From Aeromonas molluscorum 848 (GTDB taxonomy: Bacteria > Pseudomonadota > Gammaproteobacteria > Enterobacterales > Aeromonadaceae), in NCBI RefSeq assembly GCF_000388115.1, contig NZ_AQGQ01000004.1, forward strand, positions 1 to 64,000: a DNA stretch of 64,000 nt, given 5' to 3'. Positions within the stretch are counted from its first letter, which is position 1. Each line of letters begins with the position of its first letter. The notes under the pieces are model-generated. The model was not told where the DNA came from and made no database searches. It saw only the letters and a program-made list of their open reading frames with translations. Below, in pieces: positions 18,905 through 29,333 of the stretch. A program made the translations under genes and the position numbers.

Positions 18905-19462
18905 GTGATCAACGAGATTAAAAACGACGCCAAGGACCGCATGTCCAAGAGCGTAGAATCGCTCAAATCCCAGATGTCCAAGATCCGTACCGGCCGTGCT
19001 CACCCGAGCCTGCTCGACGGCATCCAGGTTGAGTACTATGGCGCAGCGACTCCGCTCAAGCAGCTGGCTAACGTGGTGGCTGAGGATGCTCGCACCTTGT
19101 CCATCTCCATCTTCGATCGCTCGATGATGCAGGCGATCGAGAAAGCGATCCTGACTTCGGATCTGGGTTTGAACCCGTCCAGCAATGGCCAGACTCTGCG
19201 TGTGCCGCTGCCGGCCCTGACCGAAGAGCGCCGCAAGGATCTGACCAAGATCGTCCGCGCCGAGGCTGAAGGTGCCCGAGTTGCCATTCGCAACATCCGT
19301 CGTGATGCCAACGCCGATCTGAAAGCGCTGCTCAAAGACAAAGAGATCTCCGAGGACGACGACCGCCGTGCCCAGGAAGAGATCCAGAAACTCACCGATT
19401 CCTTCATCAAGCTGGCGGATGACGCCCTGGCCGTGAAGGAAAAGGAGCTAATGGAAATCTAA
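18905..19462 (+). CDS. frr: Ribosome recycling factor Frr
   Basis: A 185-residue protein that, with EF-G, splits the post-termination ribosome. The sequence matches throughout: the N-terminal three-helix bundle with [22 protein letters not shown], the beta domain with [15 protein letters not shown], and the C-terminal helix ending in the KEKELMEI segment. Length equals E. coli RRF. The start is GTG at 18905, as in E. coli, with AAGGAAAA upstream. Confidence 0.97.
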   Translation: MINEIKNDAKDRMSKSVESLKSQMSKIRTGRAHPSLLDGIQVEYYGAATPLKQLANVVAEDARTLSISIFDRSMMQAIEKAILTSDLGLNPSSNGQTLRVPLPALTEERRKDLTKIVRAEAEGARVAIRNIRRDANADLKALLKDKEISEDDDRRAQEEIQKLTDSFIKLADDALAVKEKELMEI

Positions 19463-19483
19463 GCTTCTGACAGGTATATTACG

Positions 19484-19520
19484 AGCGCCGTGTAGTGCCC
19501 CTGCACGGCGCTTTTGTCTT
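19484..19520 (+). terminator. Terminator-like hairpin between frr and uppS
   Basis: AGCGCCGTG (19484-19492) pairs with CACGGCGCT (19504-19512), followed by TTTGTCTTTG. As uppS starts only 23 bases after the stem, some read-through or a promoter within the frr region must feed uppS. Confidence 0.75.
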
Positions 19521-19534
19521 TGTGGGAGAAATGA

Positions 19535-20311
19535 ATGTCGCGTTTGGCAGCCTTAGGCGATAGCGCCAACCAGTGTCTGCCCCGTCATGTCGCCATCATC
19601 ATGGATGGCAACGGGCGTTGGGCCGAGAACCGTGGCAAGATGCGGGTCTACGGGCACAAGGCCGGCGTCAAGGCCGTGCGGGAGACAGTTACCTTTGCCG
19701 CGCGGGCCAAGATGGATGCTCTCACCCTGTTTGCTTTCTCCAGTGAGAACTGGCGCCGCCCGGAAGGGGAGGTCAGTGCTCTGATGGAGCTATTCCTCAC
19801 CGTGCTCGGCAGCGAGGTCAAGAAGCTGCACAGCAATGGCATCCGCTTGCGGGTCATCGGCGATACCTCGCGTTTTAGTGCGCGGCTGCGGGCCAAGATC
19901 GCCAAAGCAGAAGCGCTGACCGAGGATAACCAGGGGTTGACCCTCAATATTGCCGCCAACTACGGTGGTCAGTGGGACATTGCCCAGGCGGCACGTAAGC
20001 TGGCCGCAGCCGTGGCAGCGGGTGAACTTCAGGCCGAGGATATCACCGAAGCCCGACTGGGACAGGCCATCTGCATGGCCGATCTGCCCCCGGTCGATCT
20101 GCTGATCCGCACCGGTGGAGATCACCGCATCAGCAATTTTTTGTTATGGCAGCTCGCCTATGCTGAGCTCCATTTTACTCCTGTGTTATGGCCCGATTTT
20201 AACGAGGCTGAGTTCAGCGAGGCAGTTGCCTCTTTCGTGGCCCGCGAGCGTCGCTTCGGGTGTACGGGTGAACAGATCCGGGAATTGATCGCCGAGCAAC
20301 AGACCGGCTAA
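19535..20311 (+). CDS. uppS: Undecaprenyl diphosphate synthase UppS
   Basis: A 258-residue cis-prenyltransferase that makes the C55 lipid carrier for peptidoglycan and O-antigen. The pyrophosphate loop [10 protein letters not shown] (catalytic Asp24) and the SSENWRRP motif are intact. In the signature RTGGxHRISNF, the usual Glu (E198 in E. coli) is Asp196 here. Glu of the YAELHF motif, which binds Mg2+, is present. The substitution is conservative and the gene is otherwise whole, so it should be active. It is followed by cdsA after 27 bases. Confidence 0.96.
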   Translation: MSRLAALGDSANQCLPRHVAIIMDGNGRWAENRGKMRVYGHKAGVKAVRETVTFAARAKMDALTLFAFSSENWRRPEGEVSALMELFLTVLGSEVKKLHSNGIRLRVIGDTSRFSARLRAKIAKAEALTEDNQGLTLNIAANYGGQWDIAQAARKLAAAVAAGELQAEDITEARLGQAICMADLPPVDLLIRTGGDHRISNFLLWQLAYAELHFTPVLWPDFNEAEFSEAVASFVARERRFGCTGEQIRELIAEQQTG

Positions 20312-20338
20312 ACCCCGCTCCCAAGAGAGAGGTTTCTT

Positions 20339-21196
20339 TTGCTAAAACAACGAATTATTACCGCATTGTGTCTGATCCCCCTGGTGCTGGGGGCGCTGTT
20401 CTTCTTGCCTTTGAAGTTTTTTGCCCTGTTGGCAGCCTTGGTCTTTTTGCTGGCCAGTCGGGAGTGGGGCGGTTTTGTTAGCCGTGAGCGGCGGGAATGG
20501 ATACCCCTGCTGTTCTGTCTCTTGCTCGGTGCCAGCCTGATGTGGCTGCCGGTGGAGCAGCTTTGGGCCCCCGGGCTTAATCCCATCTTGATGGGCGTGC
20601 TCTGGACAGCGGCCAGCTGGTGGTTGCTTGGTCTGCTGCTAGTACTGCGCTATCCCCAGAGCGCCAGACTGTGGAAGGAGTCAGTCTGGCTCAAGTCGCT
20701 GTTTGGCCTGGTGACGCTCATTCCCTTCTTCTGGTCCATGGTCGCCATTCGCGGCTACAACTTCTATCACGACTCCGCCATGGGTGCCTGGATCCTGCTG
20801 TTCGTCATGGGCTTGGTCTGGGCGGCAGATTCTGGCGCGTATTTTTTCGGCAAGGCGTTTGGCAAACACAAGCTGGCCCCGTCCGTCAGTCCGGGGAAAA
20901 CCATCGAAGGTCTGTGCGGCGGCCTGTTTACCGCGGGCCTGCTTGCGGTCGGTGTGACCTGGTGGATGGGGTTTGTTCCCGCCAAGATGGGCACAGTGCT
21001 GTTCTGCTCCCTGCTGGCGGTGCTGGCCTCGGTGCTGGGCGATCTCACCGAGAGCATGTTCAAGCGTGAGGCGGGCATCAAGGATTCAGGCAATCTGCTG
21101 CCCGGTCATGGTGGCATCCTGGATAGGATCGACAGTCTGACGGCGGCTCTGCCAGTCTTCCTGCTCAGCTATCTCTTGCTGAGCCAGGGGGCCTGA
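20339..21196 (+). CDS. cdsA: Phosphatidate cytidylyltransferase CdsA
   Basis: A 285-residue polytopic inner-membrane enzyme making CDP-diacylglycerol from phosphatidate and CTP, the precursor of all phospholipids. It has about eight hydrophobic segments, the [13 protein letters not shown] motif and the C-terminal signature [19 protein letters not shown]. It starts with TTG at 20339, preceded by AGAGAGAGG. The stop overlaps the dxr start (TGATG), so the two genes are translationally coupled. Confidence 0.95.
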   Translation: MLKQRIITALCLIPLVLGALFFLPLKFFALLAALVFLLASREWGGFVSRERREWIPLLFCLLLGASLMWLPVEQLWAPGLNPILMGVLWTAASWWLLGLLLVLRYPQSARLWKESVWLKSLFGLVTLIPFFWSMVAIRGYNFYHDSAMGAWILLFVMGLVWAADSGAYFFGKAFGKHKLAPSVSPGKTIEGLCGGLFTAGLLAVGVTWWMGFVPAKMGTVLFCSLLAVLASVLGDLTESMFKREAGIKDSGNLLPGHGGILDRIDSLTAALPVFLLSYLLLSQGA

Positions 21197-22392
21197 TGCG
21201 CCAGCTAGTGATCCTGGGAGCCTCAGGCTCCATCGGCCAGAGCACCCTCAAGGTGCTGCGTCATAACCCGGGTTGCTGGCAGGTGCTGGCGCTGACCGCC
21301 TGGCGCAGCCTGGATGCCATGCTGCGCGATTGCCTCGAATTCTCCCCCCGCTTTGCGGTCATGGTCGATGAGAGTGCGGCCCGTGAGTTGGCGAGCCGGC
21401 TAAAGGCCCATGGTAGCCAGACCCAGGTTTTGTCCGGTGCCAAGGCGCTGTGCGAGATGTCGGCCCACCCCGATGCCCACAGCGTCATGGCGGCCATCGT
21501 TGGCGCGGCTGGCTTGGCGCCGACCATGGCCGCCGTGCGAGCGGGCAAGCGTATTCTGCTGGCCAACAAGGAGGCACTGGTGATGTCCGGGGCCTTCTTC
21601 ATGGAGGCGGTGCGCGACCATGGTGCCGAGCTGCTGCCCATCGACAGCGAGCACAATGCCATCTTCCAGTGCCTGCCCGAGGCCATCCAGCGCCAACCCG
21701 GCTTCTGCGATCTGGCCGGGGCCGGTATCAGCAAAATATTGCTTACCGGCTCGGGCGGCCCGTTCCGCTATACCGATATCAACGACCTGGCCAAGGTGAC
21801 CCCGGCTCAAGCGGTGGCCCACCCCAACTGGTCAATGGGGGCCAAGATCTCGGTCGATTCCGCCACCATGTTCAACAAGGGGTTGGAGTACATAGAGGCG
21901 CGCTGGTTGTTCAATGCCGCTCCCGAGCAAATCCAGGTCGTGGTCCATCCCCAGTCCGTCATCCACTCCATGGTGCAGTACAAGGATGGTTCTGTGCTGG
22001 CCCAGCTCGGCAACCCCGACATGTGTACGCCGATCGCCCATGCCCTGGCTTATCCGGCCCGGATCCCGTCCGGTGTGGAACCGCTGGATTTTTTCAGTGT
22101 CGGAGAGTTCAGCTTCATTCGTCCCGATGTGGAGCGCTACCCTTGCCTGGCTCTGGCCATGGCCGCTTGCCAGGAGGGGCAGAGTGCCACCACGGCACTC
22201 AACGCCGCCAATGAGGAGGCCGTGGCGGCTTTCCTTGCCGAGCGCATCGGTTTCATGGATATTGCCAGAGTCAATGAGAGTGCCCTGCTGACCTTTGGCC
22301 AGCACTCTGCTGACTCTCTGGACGATCTCATTGCCCTGGACTGTGCTGCACGTGCACGGGCTCAGGATTTGATTAAGGCACTTAGCCGATGA
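21196..22392 (+). CDS. dxr: 1-deoxy-D-xylulose 5-phosphate reductoisomerase Dxr
   Basis: A 398-residue NADPH-dependent enzyme for the second step of the MEP isoprenoid pathway (product MEP). It has the NADPH-binding start [18 protein letters not shown], the [12 protein letters not shown] motif, the metal/substrate motif [13 protein letters not shown] and the flexible-loop region [17 protein letters not shown]. Length equals E. coli (398). It lies between cdsA and rseP; the gap to rseP is filled by two mini-ORFs. Confidence 0.97.
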   Translation: MRQLVILGASGSIGQSTLKVLRHNPGCWQVLALTAWRSLDAMLRDCLEFSPRFAVMVDESAARELASRLKAHGSQTQVLSGAKALCEMSAHPDAHSVMAAIVGAAGLAPTMAAVRAGKRILLANKEALVMSGAFFMEAVRDHGAELLPIDSEHNAIFQCLPEAIQRQPGFCDLAGAGISKILLTGSGGPFRYTDINDLAKVTPAQAVAHPNWSMGAKISVDSATMFNKGLEYIEARWLFNAAPEQIQVVVHPQSVIHSMVQYKDGSVLAQLGNPDMCTPIAHALAYPARIPSGVEPLDFFSVGEFSFIRPDVERYPCLALAMAACQEGQSATTALNAANEEAVAAFLAERIGFMDIARVNESALLTFGQHSADSLDDLIALDCAARARAQDLIKALSR

Positions 22393-22466
22393 ATGGCATA
22401 CCCTGGCCTGCTGCTTTTCTCCTTGCAGCCTCGCGGGTCATCGATGACATCAAGGAATTGGACTAA
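22389..22466 (+). CDS. Putative 25-residue coupled ORF after dxr
   Basis: ATG 22389 overlaps the dxr stop (ATGA) and opens a 25-codon frame ending in TAA at 22464-22466. The peptide starts [17 protein letters not shown] and is mostly hydrophobic at the front and charged at the end (DDIKELD). An AAGGCA element lies upstream. It fits exactly between dxr and the next mini-ORF, which starts on the last base of its stop. Whether it is translated or meaningful is unproven; I recognise no family. Confidence 0.3.
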   Translation: MNGIPWPAAFLLAASRVIDDIKELD

Positions 22467-22546
22467 TGGATATTTTGTGCAGGAATAACGCTGTCGACGC
22501 CTTCGGTTGCGCCCCGGTCGGATATAACCCCAGGAGCTTTGGCTGA
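22466..22546 (+). CDS. Putative 26-residue coupled ORF before rseP
   Basis: ATG 22466 overlaps the preceding TAA (TAATG) and runs 26 codons to a TGA whose last base is the first base of the rseP ATG (TGATG). CAAGGAA upstream is a plausible ribosome-binding site. The peptide begins [15 protein letters not shown] and has two Cys. It would couple rseP translation to the upstream message. There is no family match that I know. Confidence 0.3.
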   Translation: MDILCRNNAVDAFGCAPVGYNPRSFG

Positions 22547-23898
22547 TGGGGGGCGTACTCTGGAATATCGGTGCCTTCATCGTCGCCCTGGGCCTGCTGG
22601 TTGCGGTGCATGAGTTTGGCCACTTCTGGGTGGCCCGCCGTTGTGGCGTCAAGGTGGAACGCTTTTCCATCGGGTTTGGCAAGGCTATCTGGCGCCGTAT
22701 GGGCAAGGATGGCACCGAATATGTGCTGGCATTGATCCCCCTTGGCGGCTACGTCAAGATGCTGGACGGCAGAGTGGATGAGCTGAAACCAGGTGAGGAG
22801 GCCCAGGCCTTCAATCACAAAAGCGTCTGGGCCCGCATGGCCATCGTCGCCGCTGGCCCCATGGCGAATTTCGTCTTCGCCCTGTTCGCCTTCTGGCTGA
22901 TGTTCATGATTGGGGTGCCGAGCGTCAAGCCCATCGTCGGTGAGGTGCGCAGCCATTCCATCGCCGCCGAGGCAGGCTTATTGCCTGGCATGCAGATAGT
23001 CGAGGTGGGCGGCGAGCCTACCGGTGACTGGGAAAGCATCGTCTACGCCCTGATAAGCCACCTTGGTGACGACTCGGTACAGCTCAAGTTGACCGAACCC
23101 AAGAGCAGCTATGCCAGCGACAAGACTCTCGAACTGAAGAGCTGGACATTCGATCCGGATAAAGAGTCGCCCATCGTCAGCCTGGGGATCATCCCGCTGG
23201 GGGCCAAGGTGCTACCCGTGGTGGCCGAAGTGGTACCGGACAGTGCCAGTGCCACGGCCGGCATGCGCAAAGGGGACAAGATCCTGGCGCTGGATGGCCA
23301 GCCCCTGACCGACTGGGCGGCCTTTGTGGGCAAGGTACAATCCTCCCCCGACCAGCCATTGCAGTTGACCATTGAGCGTGATGGCCGTGAGCAGAGCATC
23401 ACCCTGACTCCCCATGCCAAAGAGGTAAAGGGGAAGGCGGTGGGCTTCGTGGGATTATCGCCTCAAGTGGTTCCATTACCGGATGAATATCGAATTCTGT
23501 TACAGTATGGCCCGCTTGATGCCCTCTGGCAGGGCATGCACAAGACCTGGAGCCTGATCACGCTCACCTTCGATATGATAGGCAAGCTGATTGGTGGCAT
23601 AGTGTCCCTGGACAACCTGAGCGGGCCCATCTCCATCGCCAAGGGCGCAGGTAACAGTGCCGATTACGGTCTGGTCTATTTTCTCGGTTTCCTGGCGTTG
23701 ATCAGCGTCAACTTGGGGATCATCAATCTGTTCCCGCTGCCGGTGCTGGATGGGGGCCATTTGGTCTATTTCCTCATCGAGGCAGTGACCGGCAAGCCGG
23801 TTTCGGAGAAGATTCAGGAAGTGGGGTTCAGGATAGGCGCCGCCATTCTGATGTTGCTGATGGGTATTGCGCTGTTTAATGATTTCGCTCGCCTCTGA
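22546..23898 (+). CDS. rseP: RIP metalloprotease RseP
   Basis: A 450-residue site-2 protease of the inner membrane that cuts RseA after DegS and so releases sigma E. It has the zinc motif HEFGH at residues 22-26 in the first membrane helix, two periplasmic PDZ domains (roughly residues 115-300) and the C-terminal [13 protein letters not shown] motif that supplies the third metal ligand (Asp). Length equals the E. coli protein (450). AGGAG precedes ATG 22546. It is directly upstream of bamA. Confidence 0.96.
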   Translation: MGGVLWNIGAFIVALGLLVAVHEFGHFWVARRCGVKVERFSIGFGKAIWRRMGKDGTEYVLALIPLGGYVKMLDGRVDELKPGEEAQAFNHKSVWARMAIVAAGPMANFVFALFAFWLMFMIGVPSVKPIVGEVRSHSIAAEAGLLPGMQIVEVGGEPTGDWESIVYALISHLGDDSVQLKLTEPKSSYASDKTLELKSWTFDPDKESPIVSLGIIPLGAKVLPVVAEVVPDSASATAGMRKGDKILALDGQPLTDWAAFVGKVQSSPDQPLQLTIERDGREQSITLTPHAKEVKGKAVGFVGLSPQVVPLPDEYRILLQYGPLDALWQGMHKTWSLITLTFDMIGKLIGGIVSLDNLSGPISIAKGAGNSADYGLVYFLGFLALISVNLGIINLFPLPVLDGGHLVYFLIEAVTGKPVSEKIQEVGFRIGAAILMLLMGIALFNDFARL

Positions 23899-23932
23899 GG
23901 CCAGAGCATCAACAAGGACACATAAGAACAAA

Positions 23933-26356
23933 ATGGCTGTTAAAAAAGCATTGGTGTTGAGTTGCCTGCTGGGTGCCAGCTTCCTGGCCCAGGCGGCCCC
24001 TGCCTCTTTTGTGGTGCAAGACATTCAGGTTGACGGTTTGCAGCGGGTGACACTGGGCGCCGCCCTGTTGAACCTGCCGATCCGGGTCGGTGACACCGTC
24101 GATCCCGTTACCCTGGCCAGCGCCATCAAGAAGCTCTATGCCTCGGGCAACTTCGAGGACGTCAAAGTTTATCGGGACGGCAATGTGCTGCAAGTGGCGG
24201 TCAAGGAAAGACCGACCATCTCCAGCATCGAGTTCTCCGGCAACAAGGACATCAAGGAAGAGCAGCTGACCCAGAGCCTGGAGTCTTCCGGCATTCGGGT
24301 GGGCGATCCCCTGGATCGTACCGTGCTGAGCTCTCTCGAGAAGGGCCTGGAAGACTTCTACTATGGCGTGGGTAAGTACTCTGCCAAGGTCAAGGCCATA
24401 GTCACCCCGCTGCCCCGCAACCGGGTCGACCTCAAGTTCACCTTCGTCGAAGGTGAAGCCGCCAAGATCCAGCAGATCAACATCGTCGGCAATAATGTAT
24501 TCCCGGAAGAGAAACTGCTGGCCCAGCTCTCCCTCAAGGACGATGTGCCTTGGTGGAATTTCACCGGCGATCAGCGCTATCAGAAGCAGAAACTGGCAGG
24601 CGATATCGAAGTGCTGCGCTCCTACTATCTGGATCGCGGTTACATTCGTTTCGCACAGGAGTCTACCCAGGTCTCCATGACTCCGGACAAGAAGGGGGTC
24701 TATGTCACCCTCAACCTCAAGGAAGGGGATCAGTACAAGGTTTCTGGCATCCAGCTCAAGGGTGACATGATAGACCGTGGCGCCGAGATGAAGGAGCTCA
24801 TCCCCATCACGGCAGGCAGCGTCTACTCCGCGAGCCAGGTAACCCACACCGAAGAGGTGCTTTCCAAGTTCCTCGGTCGTTACGGCTATGCCTATCCCAA
24901 GGTCACCACCTTCCCGCAGATCAATGATGAAACCAAGGAAGTCGAGCTGATCGTCAACATAGAGCCGGGTCCCCGAGTCTATGTACGCAATATCAACTTC
25001 AGCGGCAACGTCACCACCAAAGATGAAGTACTGCGCCGCGAGATGCGTCAGATGGAAGGCACCTGGCTCTCCTCCGACAACGTCGAGCAGTCCAAGACCC
25101 GTCTTAACCGCCTCGGCTATTTCGAAAGTGCCGACGTGGATACCAAACGGGTTGCAGGTAGTGATGACCAGGTTGATCTGGACTTCAAGGTCAAGGAGCA
25201 GCCGGCGGGATCCATCAATGCCGGGGTTGGCTATGGTACTGATTCGGGTCTGAGCCTGCAGGCGGGTCTGCAGCAGGACAACTTCATGGGTACCGGCAAG
25301 AAGATCGGCATCTCGGCCAGTACCAACGACTACTCGAAGAGCATCGACCTGAGCTATAACGACCCCTACTTCACCGTCGATGGGGTCAGCTTGGGGGGGC
25401 GTCTCTATTACAACGAGTTCAGCGCGGCAGATGCCAACATCGTTGACTATGAGAACACCACCATAGGTTTCCGCCTCTCCAGCGGTTTCCCGGTCAACGA
25501 GAACAACCGCCTCGACTTCAGTCTTGGCTTCGAGAATAACAAGCTGTCCCAGCCCAACCCCTATCAGCAGGTTGAGGAGTTCTGGAAGGTATACAGCGCC
25601 AACATCGACGGTGACAACCGACTGACCTTCAACACGGTCGATTTCACCGCTGGCTGGACCCGTTCCACCCTGAACAAGGGGACCTTCCCGAGCGATGGTA
25701 ACCGTCAGCGTCTTAACGCCAAGGTGACCGTGCCCGGCATGGATCTGCAGTACTTCAAGCTCAACGCCGAAGATGCTCACTACTTCCCGTTCGATGTGGA
25801 TCACAGCTGGGTGCTGATGACCAAGGCCCGCGTCTCCTACGGCAACGGCTACGGCAGCAACGGCGACTATGACCACGTGCTGCCCTTCTTCGAGAACTAC
25901 TTCGCCGGTGGTTTCGATACCCTGCGTGGCTTCAAGAGCAATACCGTCGGTCCCAAGGCGCTCTACTACTACAACGTAGGGGGTAATGATGTTGCCCAAG
26001 GCACCGACAGTTCAGTGGGGGGAAATGCCCTGGCTATCGCCTCTCTCGAGCTGATTGTGCCGACGCCTTTTGCCTCCGAAACCTATCAGCCTCAACTGCG
26101 TACCAGCGTATTCGTTGATGCGGGTTCGGTATGGGATACCACCTTCGACTATGACCAGTATCAGAACCGTTGTGTGACGGGCTGCAAGTACTTGATGGAC
26201 TACTCGGACCCCACCAACTTCCGGGCCTCCTATGGTCTGTCGGTTCAGTGGCTCTCACCCATGGGCCCCTTGGTGTTTGCCATAGCACGTCCGCTCAAAG
26301 AGTACGAAGGGGATAGAACCGAGTTCTTCTCCTTCAACATAGGCCGTACCTTCTAA
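23933..26356 (+). CDS. bamA: Outer membrane protein assembly factor BamA
   Basis: An 807-residue Omp85 protein, the core of the BAM complex that inserts beta-barrels. A signal peptide ends in AQAA/PASF. Five POTRA domains follow (to about residue 425), then a 16-strand barrel. The lid-lock motif appears as [16 protein letters not shown] and the C-terminus is SFNIGRTF with terminal Phe. The start at 23933 gives a proper signal peptide; upstream in-frame codons overlap rseP. A short GC hairpin at 26423-26439 lies before skp. Confidence 0.97.
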   Translation: MAVKKALVLSCLLGASFLAQAAPASFVVQDIQVDGLQRVTLGAALLNLPIRVGDTVDPVTLASAIKKLYASGNFEDVKVYRDGNVLQVAVKERPTISSIEFSGNKDIKEEQLTQSLESSGIRVGDPLDRTVLSSLEKGLEDFYYGVGKYSAKVKAIVTPLPRNRVDLKFTFVEGEAAKIQQINIVGNNVFPEEKLLAQLSLKDDVPWWNFTGDQRYQKQKLAGDIEVLRSYYLDRGYIRFAQESTQVSMTPDKKGVYVTLNLKEGDQYKVSGIQLKGDMIDRGAEMKELIPITAGSVYSASQVTHTEEVLSKFLGRYGYAYPKVTTFPQINDETKEVELIVNIEPGPRVYVRNINFSGNVTTKDEVLRREMRQMEGTWLSSDNVEQSKTRLNRLGYFESADVDTKRVAGSDDQVDLDFKVKEQPAGSINAGVGYGTDSGLSLQAGLQQDNFMGTGKKIGISASTNDYSKSIDLSYNDPYFTVDGVSLGGRLYYNEFSAADANIVDYENTTIGFRLSSGFPVNENNRLDFSLGFENNKLSQPNPYQQVEEFWKVYSANIDGDNRLTFNTVDFTAGWTRSTLNKGTFPSDGNRQRLNAKVTVPGMDLQYFKLNAEDAHYFPFDVDHSWVLMTKARVSYGNGYGSNGDYDHVLPFFENYFAGGFDTLRGFKSNTVGPKALYYYNVGGNDVAQGTDSSVGGNALAIASLELIVPTPFASETYQPQLRTSVFVDAGSVWDTTFDYDQYQNRCVTGCKYLMDYSDPTNFRASYGLSVQWLSPMGPLVFAIARPLKEYEGDRTEFFSFNIGRTF

Positions 26357-26520
26357 AGGACGGGGCCAGCAGGGCTGGTCCCACCTGGTGTAGCCGCTCT
26401 CCTCGAGAGGGCGGGGAATAATGGGGCCTGTCGGGCCCCGCTAAGTAACAAGTTGGCACCGGGTGTCGCTTGCAATTCAAGGTAATCAGTTACCCTCATC
26501 CGGGGGTACAAGGAGTAAGT

Positions 26521-27033
26521 GTGAACAAAGCATTGAAAGTCGCTGGTCTGAGTATTGCTCTGATGGTCGCTGGCATGGGTTCCGCCCTGGCTGACACCAA
26601 GATTGCCGTGGTCGACATGAGCGAAATCTTCCAGAAATTGCCCCAGCGTGAAGCCGTTTCCAAGAAGCTGAAAGGCGAATTCGAGCCGCGCATGCGTGAG
26701 TTGCAGAAACTGGAATCCGATGGCCAGAAACTGGTTGAGAAGTTCAAGAAGGATGAAGCCTTCATGAGCGCTGACCAGAAGAAGCAGAACCAGGAGAAAC
26801 TGGCCAAGCTGCAGATGGAGTTCAACCAGAAGCGTCAGGCGTTCGAGCAGGATAACGGCCGTCGTCAGGCAGAAGAGCGCAACAAGATCCTGACCAAGGT
26901 GAAAGCTGCCATCGATTCCATCGCCAAGAGCAATGGTTACGATCTGGTGCTGGAGCGCAACGCCGCCCCCTATGCTGCCAGCAAGCTGGACATCTCCGGT
27001 CAGGTTATCTCTCAGGTCAGTAAGAGCAACTAA
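26521..27033 (+). CDS. skp: Periplasmic chaperone Skp (OmpH family)
   Basis: A 170-residue periplasmic holdase that escorts unfolded outer-membrane proteins to BamA. It has a signal peptide of about 24 residues ending in SALA, followed by DTKIAVVDMSEIF (conserved beta strand) and long charged helices that form the tentacles (about residues 55-130). It starts with GTG at 26521, with AAGGAG at good spacing. It is placed between bamA and lpxD as usual. Confidence 0.93.
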   Translation: MNKALKVAGLSIALMVAGMGSALADTKIAVVDMSEIFQKLPQREAVSKKLKGEFEPRMRELQKLESDGQKLVEKFKKDEAFMSADQKKQNQEKLAKLQMEFNQKRQAFEQDNGRRQAEERNKILTKVKAAIDSIAKSNGYDLVLERNAAPYAASKLDISGQVISQVSKSN

Positions 27034-27036
27034 TTG

Positions 27037-28059
27037 ATGGTATTCACTCTCGCACAGCTGGCCCAGCGGCTTGGGGCACAGGTTCATGGCGACGGAAGCC
27101 TGGAAATTCGCAAGGTAGCGACACTGGAAAAGGCCGGGAAGGGGGAAATAACCTTCCTGTCTAACAAGAAGTACCGCACTTATCTGGAACAGTGTCAGGC
27201 CACCGCCGTGTTGATCACGGAGGAAGACCTGCCGTTTTGTCCCACCAATGCACTGGTACTCAAGGATCCCTATGTCGGCTTTGCCCGGGTTGCCCAGTTG
27301 CTGGATACTACGCCGCAGCCAGCCATGGATATTCATCCTAGCGCTGTCATTGCCGCCGATGTCCAGATGGGTGAGAGGGTAGCCATCGGTGCCAATGCGG
27401 TCATCGAATCCGGCGTCGTGCTGGGGAATGATGTCCGCATAGGTCCGGGTTGCTTCGTAGGCAACAACACCCGCTTGGGTGATCGCTCCCGCCTGTGGGC
27501 CAATGTCACTCTCTATCATGAAGTGACGCTGGGAACAGACTGCCTGGTGCAAGCCGGTACAGTGATAGGGGCAGACGGTTTCGGTTATGCCAACGAGCGT
27601 GGCGAGTGGATCAAGATCCCTCAGCTCGGTGGCGTGACCATCGGCAATAGAGTCGAGATTGGCGCCTGTACTACCATTGACAGGGGCGCCTTGGAAGACA
27701 CTCGTATTGCCGACAATGTCATCATCGACAATCAGTGCCAGATCGCCCACAACGTCGAGATTGGCTACGGCACCGCCGTAGCGGGTGCGACTGTGATGGC
27801 CGGTAGTCTCAAGGTTGGTAAGTATTGTATTATTGGCGGCGCTTCCGTCTTTAACGGGCATATGGAGATTTGCGACCAGGCCACCATTACCGGTATGGCC
27901 ATGGTGATGCGACCCATTACCGAGCCCGGTGTCTACTCGTCCGGTATCCCCCTGCAAACCAATAAAGAGTGGCGCAAGACCGCCGCCCGGGTGATGCGTA
28001 TCGACGAGATGCACAAGCGGTTAAGCAAGCTTGAGAAGAAACTGGGTGACGAAGAATAA
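27037..28059 (+). CDS. lpxD: UDP-3-O-(3-hydroxymyristoyl)glucosamine N-acyltransferase LpxD
   Basis: A 340-residue trimeric acyltransferase for the third step of lipid A synthesis. It has an N-terminal uridine-binding domain, a left-handed beta helix of hexapeptide repeats (about residues 100-290) with the catalytic His in [11 protein letters not shown], and a C-terminal helix. ATG 27037 is preferred to the TTG at 27034. It begins right after the skp stop and is followed by fabZ after 18 bases. Confidence 0.96.
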   Translation: MVFTLAQLAQRLGAQVHGDGSLEIRKVATLEKAGKGEITFLSNKKYRTYLEQCQATAVLITEEDLPFCPTNALVLKDPYVGFARVAQLLDTTPQPAMDIHPSAVIAADVQMGERVAIGANAVIESGVVLGNDVRIGPGCFVGNNTRLGDRSRLWANVTLYHEVTLGTDCLVQAGTVIGADGFGYANERGEWIKIPQLGGVTIGNRVEIGACTTIDRGALEDTRIADNVIIDNQCQIAHNVEIGYGTAVAGATVMAGSLKVGKYCIIGGASVFNGHMEICDQATITGMAMVMRPITEPGVYSSGIPLQTNKEWRKTAARVMRIDEMHKRLSKLEKKLGDEE

Positions 28060-28077
28060 TCACGATAGGGTACTGTT

Positions 28078-28539
28078 TTGACTACTGAAAAGAAAAGCTT
28101 AGGGATCCAGGAAATCATGGATCTGCTGCCACACCGTTATCCGTTCCTGATGGTGGATAAGGTTGAGCATTACGAGATCAGCGATGAGCGCAAAACCTTG
28201 CGTGCCATCAAGAACGTCTCGTTCAACGAACCCATCTTCCAGGGCCACTTCCCGGCCAAGCCGGTGTTCCCCGGTGTGTTGATCCTGGAAGCCATGGCGC
28301 AGGCCACCGGCATCCTGGCATTTACCATGGTCGGCAAGCCGTCCCCGAATGAACTTTACTACTTCGCCTCCATCGACCATGCACGCTTCAAGCGTCCGGT
28401 TGGCCCTGGCGACCAGCTGGTGCTGGACGTAGTGTTCCTGAAGGAGCGTCGTGGCATTGCCAAATTTACCGGTGTGGCTACCGTTGATGGTGAGGTGGTG
28501 TGTACCGCCGAACTGATGTGTGCCAAACGCGAGGTGTAA
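28078..28539 (+). CDS. fabZ: 3-hydroxyacyl-ACP dehydratase FabZ
   Basis: A 153-residue hot-dog fold dehydratase of type II fatty acid synthesis. The catalytic His lies in [12 protein letters not shown], and the catalytic Glu in [12 protein letters not shown], with [11 protein letters not shown] between them. It starts with TTG at 28078, as in E. coli. Placed between lpxD and lpxA, it shares 3-hydroxyacyl-ACP as a branch point with lipid A synthesis. The TAATAGTGATC sequence after it leads directly into lpxA. Confidence 0.96.
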   Translation: MTTEKKSLGIQEIMDLLPHRYPFLMVDKVEHYEISDERKTLRAIKNVSFNEPIFQGHFPAKPVFPGVLILEAMAQATGILAFTMVGKPSPNELYYFASIDHARFKRPVGPGDQLVLDVVFLKERRGIAKFTGVATVDGEVVCTAELMCAKREV

Positions 28540-28541
28540 TA

Positions 28542-29333
28542 GTGATCGATTCGACAGCCGTCATTCACGATACTGCTATCGTCCATGAGTCTGCCGTGAT
28601 AGGCAAAGGGGTTGAGATAGGCCCCTTTTCCGTCATTGGCGCCGAGGTGGAAATTGGTGATGACACCTGGATAAGTTCTCATGTTCTGATCAAGGGGCCG
28701 ACCAAGATTGGCCGCGGCAACAAGATCTTCCAGCACACCTCCATCGGAGAGGATTGCCAGGACAAGAAGTACGCCGGTGAACGCACCTTCCTTGAGATCG
28801 GCGACAACAACGTCTTTCGCGAGAACTGCACCGTCCACCGTGGCACTGTGCAGGATCAGTGTCTGACCAAGGTGGGCAGTGGCAACCTGTTCATGGTCAA
28901 CGTGCACGTGGCCCATGACTGCATCATCGGTGACAACTGCATCTTTGCCAACAATGCGACCCTGGCGGGTCACGTGGTGATCGGCGATTTCGTCATCTTC
29001 GGCGGTCTCTCCGCCATTCACCAGTTTGGCCGGGTCGGCGCCCACGCCTTCGTCGGTGGCTGCGCCGCCCTGAACAAGGACGTGCCGCCTTACGTCATGG
29101 CTGCCGGCAACTATGCCAAGCCGTTCGGGGTCAACTCCGAGGGCTTGCGTCGTCGTGGTTTCAGCCCGGAGGCCATCTCTGCGGTCAAGCGTGCCTACAA
29201 GGAGATCTTCCGTTCAGGCAAGACCATCGAAGAGGTGCTGCCCGTGCTGATTGAGATGGCACAAGCCGAACCGGCTGTCCAGCTCTATGTCGATTTCCTC
29301 AAAGACAATGAGCGTGGCATCATCCGTGCCTGA
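28542..29333 (+). CDS. lpxA: UDP-GlcNAc O-acyltransferase LpxA
   Basis: A 263-residue trimeric acyltransferase that starts lipid A synthesis. A left-handed beta helix of hexapeptide repeats fills residues 1 to about 190, with the catalytic His in [13 protein letters not shown], followed by a C-terminal helical domain. It starts with GTG at 28542, three bases after the fabZ coding region, as in E. coli. Its end overlaps the likely lpxB start. Confidence 0.96.
   Translation: MIDSTAVIHDTAIVHESAVIGKGVEIGPFSVIGAEVEIGDDTWISSHVLIKGPTKIGRGNKIFQHTSIGEDCQDKKYAGERTFLEIGDNNVFRENCTVHRGTVQDQCLTKVGSGNLFMVNVHVAHDCIIGDNCIFANNATLAGHVVIGDFVIFGGLSAIHQFGRVGAHAFVGGCAALNKDVPPYVMAAGNYAKPFGVNSEGLRRRGFSPEAISAVKRAYKEIFRSGKTIEEVLPVLIEMAQAEPAVQLYVDFLKDNERGIIRA

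Noticed and set aside
23909-25999. A 696-codon open frame opposite bamA
   Set aside because: It is antisense to a gene with full BamA homology; long antisense frames are expected in GC-rich genes with strong codon bias. No ribosome-binding site or known family.
26423-26439. Terminator between bamA and skp
   Set aside because: Six-base GC stem with no T-run and both genes co-directional; too weak to call.
26353-28014. A 553-codon minus-strand frame over skp and lpxD
   Set aside because: It spans two well-defined genes on the other strand and resembles no protein; a shadow.
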